A stretch of DNA of 64,000 nucleotides. Source: Corallium rubrum (lineage: Eukaryota; Cnidaria; Anthozoa; Scleralcyonacea; Coralliidae). The translations under genes were made by a program, and so were the position numbers. Where the stretch lies: positions 5,803,041 to 5,867,040 of the forward strand of contig OZ036006.1 in the NCBI GenBank assembly GCA_964035015.1, written 5' to 3'. The first letter of the stretch is position 1. Each line of letters begins with the position of its first letter. A model generated the notes under the pieces. The model was not told where the DNA came from, searched no databases, and saw only the letters and a list, made by a program, of their open reading frames with translations. Below, one piece after another: positions 63,201 to 64,000 of the stretch.

Positions 63201-63263
63201 ATACATGTATTTTTATTTACAGTGCATGAGCCTGTGTTACTTGATGGTGTCACTTTGTGTTGA
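56664..63263 (+). CDS. Small FHA-domain protein, three coding exons, 99 aa
   Basis: Exons 56664-56759 (after acceptor CATCAG, ATG at 56664), 62557-62719 and 63223-63263 join in phase 0 and then phase 1 to one frame ending TGA. The first exon reads [20 protein letters not shown] then [11 protein letters not shown]; the second starts [13 protein letters not shown]; the last is [15 protein letters not shown] (residues 23-24) followed 14 residues later by S-x-x-H (38-41) is the hallmark of forkhead-associated domains, which bind phosphothreonine. The end [10 protein letters not shown] resembles the last strands (EPV.L..GD.I.). The usual NG between them is not evident, and the protein stops right at the domain end. 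FHAD1-like or Ki-67-like affinity is possible but not shown. A further 3' exon beyond the window cannot be excluded. Confidence 0.65.
56850..56920. repeat. (AT)n microsatellite
   Basis: About 35 AT units in intron 1 of the FHA gene. Further TA runs: 57148-57196, 57220-57268 and 57406-57431. Confidence 0.95.
56921..57030. repeat. Hairpin
   Basis: Arms TTCGCTTACCTCAAAAGTCT and AGACTTTTGAGGTAAGCGAA with GCAACAGGCT and AAAAAAGAATCTTC inverted. Followed by the same GAGCACTCT..GCATTTCGT..ACCAAAAC tail as at 27225. Confidence 0.85.
57268..57410. repeat. Foldback element
   Basis: GTGGTGTGCA...CCATGTTGGATGATG and the inverted CAACATGGCGGCAATGATG...TGCACACCA ends. Confidence 0.6.
57433..57622 (+). 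repeat. Dispersed repeat, copy 2 (see 44460)
   Basis: Nearly the same sequence as 44460-44665, with a small insertion near its end. Confidence 0.85.
57622..57800 (+). mobile_element. Two tandem tRNA-like SINE heads
   Basis: GCCTCAGTAGCTCAATAGTT ... GCAGGTTCGGACCC (57624-57695) and GCCTCAGTAGCTCAATGGTT ... GCAAGTTCAAGTATC (57731-57797). A-boxes are good; the B-box is good only in the first copy. Not intact tRNAs. Confidence 0.65.
58139..59070 (+). repeat. 11-bp satellite with longer-period spacers
   Basis: Units CTTGCCAAGAT and CTTGCCATGAT, with occasional inverted CTTGGCAAGAT. A 24-bp AT spacer (TTTAATATATAATTTTAATA) recurs at about 58381, 58555, 58619, 58788 and 58962, marking a higher-order repeat near 170 bp. 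Lies in intron 1 of the FHA gene. Confidence 0.97.
59605..59631 (+). CDS. Possible alternative first exon of the FHA gene
   Basis: ATG ACT TGC CGA ACT AGA CTT CTG AAG then donor GTAAGT, phase 0, so it would splice in frame to 62557 and give a 76-aa form lacking the GR half of the domain. It lies in a less repetitive stretch (59200-59650) that could hold a promoter. Weak evidence. Confidence 0.3.
60455..60800. mobile_element. Left end of a foldback element (family of 46014)
   Basis: GAACAGAGGAACATTGACCG, GCAGAAAATCTGATG and AGTTAATA..A motifs match the 46014-46455 arms. An inner pair CAAATTTCTCCAAAAACGA and its inverse lies at 60665-60770. The matching right end is at 62398-62510, so microsatellite and Penelope DNA lie inside. 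Confidence 0.6.
60800..60985. repeat. (ATATAG)n / (CTATAT)n array
   Basis: CTATAT units turn into ATATAG units, making an overall palindrome; a second run is at 62315-62395. Confidence 0.93.
61020..61814 (+). pseudogene. Penelope-like retroelement: RT end plus GIY-YIG endonuclease
   Basis: 264-codon open stretch without a native start: its 5' side is cut at the (ATATAG)n array. The first part (FFVNRSYP...HP.N..VRDII..NF) matches the C-terminal extension of Penelope-type reverse transcriptases. Then a cysteine motif [13 protein letters not shown] precedes the GIY-YIG nuclease fold: [29 protein letters not shown] (arginine and histidine of the active site) and [17 protein letters not shown]. 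The RT palm is absent, so it cannot transpose on its own. It is followed by the CTGACGA foldback sequence. Confidence 0.85.
61990..62312. mobile_element. Terminal repeats of the Penelope-like element (CTGACGA/GAAACG family)
   Basis: Two direct copies of CACATGTGAGTTGTTTACTA, CTCCTGACGAAGGGCCTTCG and AACGTCGAGAAGATTTTTCT (61985-62095 and 62200-62310), with one inverted partial copy between (62135-62190). Confidence 0.8.
62557..62719 (+). CDS. FHA gene, second coding exon
   Basis: 163 nt, acceptor TATGTTACAG, donor GTATGT. Holds the SxxH motif (SKLH) and strand-like segments [10 protein letters not shown] and VFQTRYP. Confidence 0.72.
63223..63263 (+). CDS. FHA gene, terminal exon
   Basis: Acceptor TTTTATTTACAG, then TG CAT GAG... 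to TGA; joins G + TG to give Val. Confidence 0.65.
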
Positions 63264-63467
63264 AAACCGTGCACCATTCTTATTTATATTTATTTTATAC
63301 ATTGACATATTACATTGATTCCATGAAAGTATAATATAAATTTAAAAATGAATTCTGATTGTTGAGTTTTATTAATTTTCTCTTAACCTGTCTAGATTGT
63401 GTTGTGATCTTTAAAAGAAACATCTTGTCATTCATTTTTGTCATGATTTAGGTTGTCCAGCTTCTGC

Positions 63468-64000
63468 AAGTTCTTGTCAAGTTAATTAGAAGATCTTGCA
63501 AATTCTTGCTTGCAAGATCCTGTAAGATCCTGGCAAGATCTTGCATATTCTTGCCAAGATCTTGCAATTTCTTGCCAAGATCCTGGCAAGATCTTGCATG
63601 TATATTCTTGGCAAGATCTTGCAAATTCTTGCCAAGATCTTGCAACTTCTTGCCAAGATCCTGGCAAGATCTTGTATATTCTTGGCAAGATCCTGTAAGA
63701 TCTTGGCAAGATCTTGCAAATTCTTGCCAAGATCTTGTAAGATCATGCCAAGATCTTGGCAAGATCTTGCCAAGATTTTTCAAAAATCCTGCAAGATCTT
63801 GTCATGATCTTGCAGGAACTTGCAAGATCTTGGCAAGATCTTGTCAAGATCTTGGCAAGATCCTGTAAGATCTTGGCAAGATCTTGGCAAGATCCTGCCA
63901 AGATCTTGCCAAGATCTTGCCAAGATCTGCCAAGATCTTGGCAAGATCCTGCCAAGATCTTGGCAAGATCTTGCCAAGATCTTGCAAGATCTTGCCAAGA
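63468..64000. repeat. 11-bp satellite, second locus, runs off the window
   Basis: CTTGCCAAGAT, CTTGGCAAGAT, CTTGCAAATT and CTGTAAGAT units in both orientations. More diverse than the 58139 array. Open in several frames but not coding. Confidence 0.95.

Noticed and set aside
63450..63492. AG followed by GT TGT CCA GC, like the start of an EGF exon
   Set aside because: Hits a stop after about a dozen codons and lacks the cysteine spacing; chance similarity at the edge of the 11-bp satellite.

Overview
The window is eukaryotic, animal-like DNA: AT-rich, genes split by GT-AG introns, and dense with simple-sequence arrays, foldback elements, tRNA- and 5S-derived SINEs and retroelement pieces. The repeat flavour (Penelope-type GIY-YIG ORF, hairpin elements with a CTGACGA...GAAACG core, tandem satellites) together with a Draper/MEGF-type EGF array points to an early-branching metazoan, most likely an anthozoan cnidarian. 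A sponge cannot be excluded. The organism call is an inference; no search was possible.

Layout. (1) 1-11851, + strand: the 3' part of a large gene made of 15 EGF-like exons, almost all exactly 129 nt and all in phase 1. Its introns hold expanded microsatellites, a 120-bp satellite, SINEs and MITEs. Possible tail exons lie at 13126-13401. (2) 12110-14945: nest of a Gypsy integrase scrap, a pogo/Tigger-like DDE tail and several foldback MITEs. (3) 15841-19167, - strand: a complete-looking three-exon gene (662 aa) of unrecognised family, with an Asn/Asp-rich middle and a helical C-terminal domain. A broken intronless paralogue lies at 25211-25716. (4) 19293-20660: long tetra- and pentanucleotide arrays. 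(5) 20970-31700: MITE and hairpin elements, AT microsatellites and a LINE scrap. (6) 31743-35513, - strand: an SPSB-type SPRY/SOCS-box gene with two coding exons. (7) 36900-55800: mainly mobile DNA, including a tandem hairpin array, MITEs with readable target-site duplications, two LINE 3' ends and a palindrome of about 1.6 kb carrying a 12-bp satellite. (8) 56664-63263, + strand: a small three-exon gene whose exons together form a divergent FHA domain. Its introns hold an 11-bp satellite and a Penelope-like element. The 11-bp satellite returns at 63468-64000 and runs off the window.

The genes do not form a pathway. The EGF protein is probably a cell-surface or secreted receptor, the SPSB protein a substrate adaptor for a Cullin-RING E3 ligase, and the FHA protein a phosphothreonine-binding module. 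The least explained items are the 120-bp satellite with a hammerhead-ribozyme-like core, the unrecognised gene family and the large palindrome.
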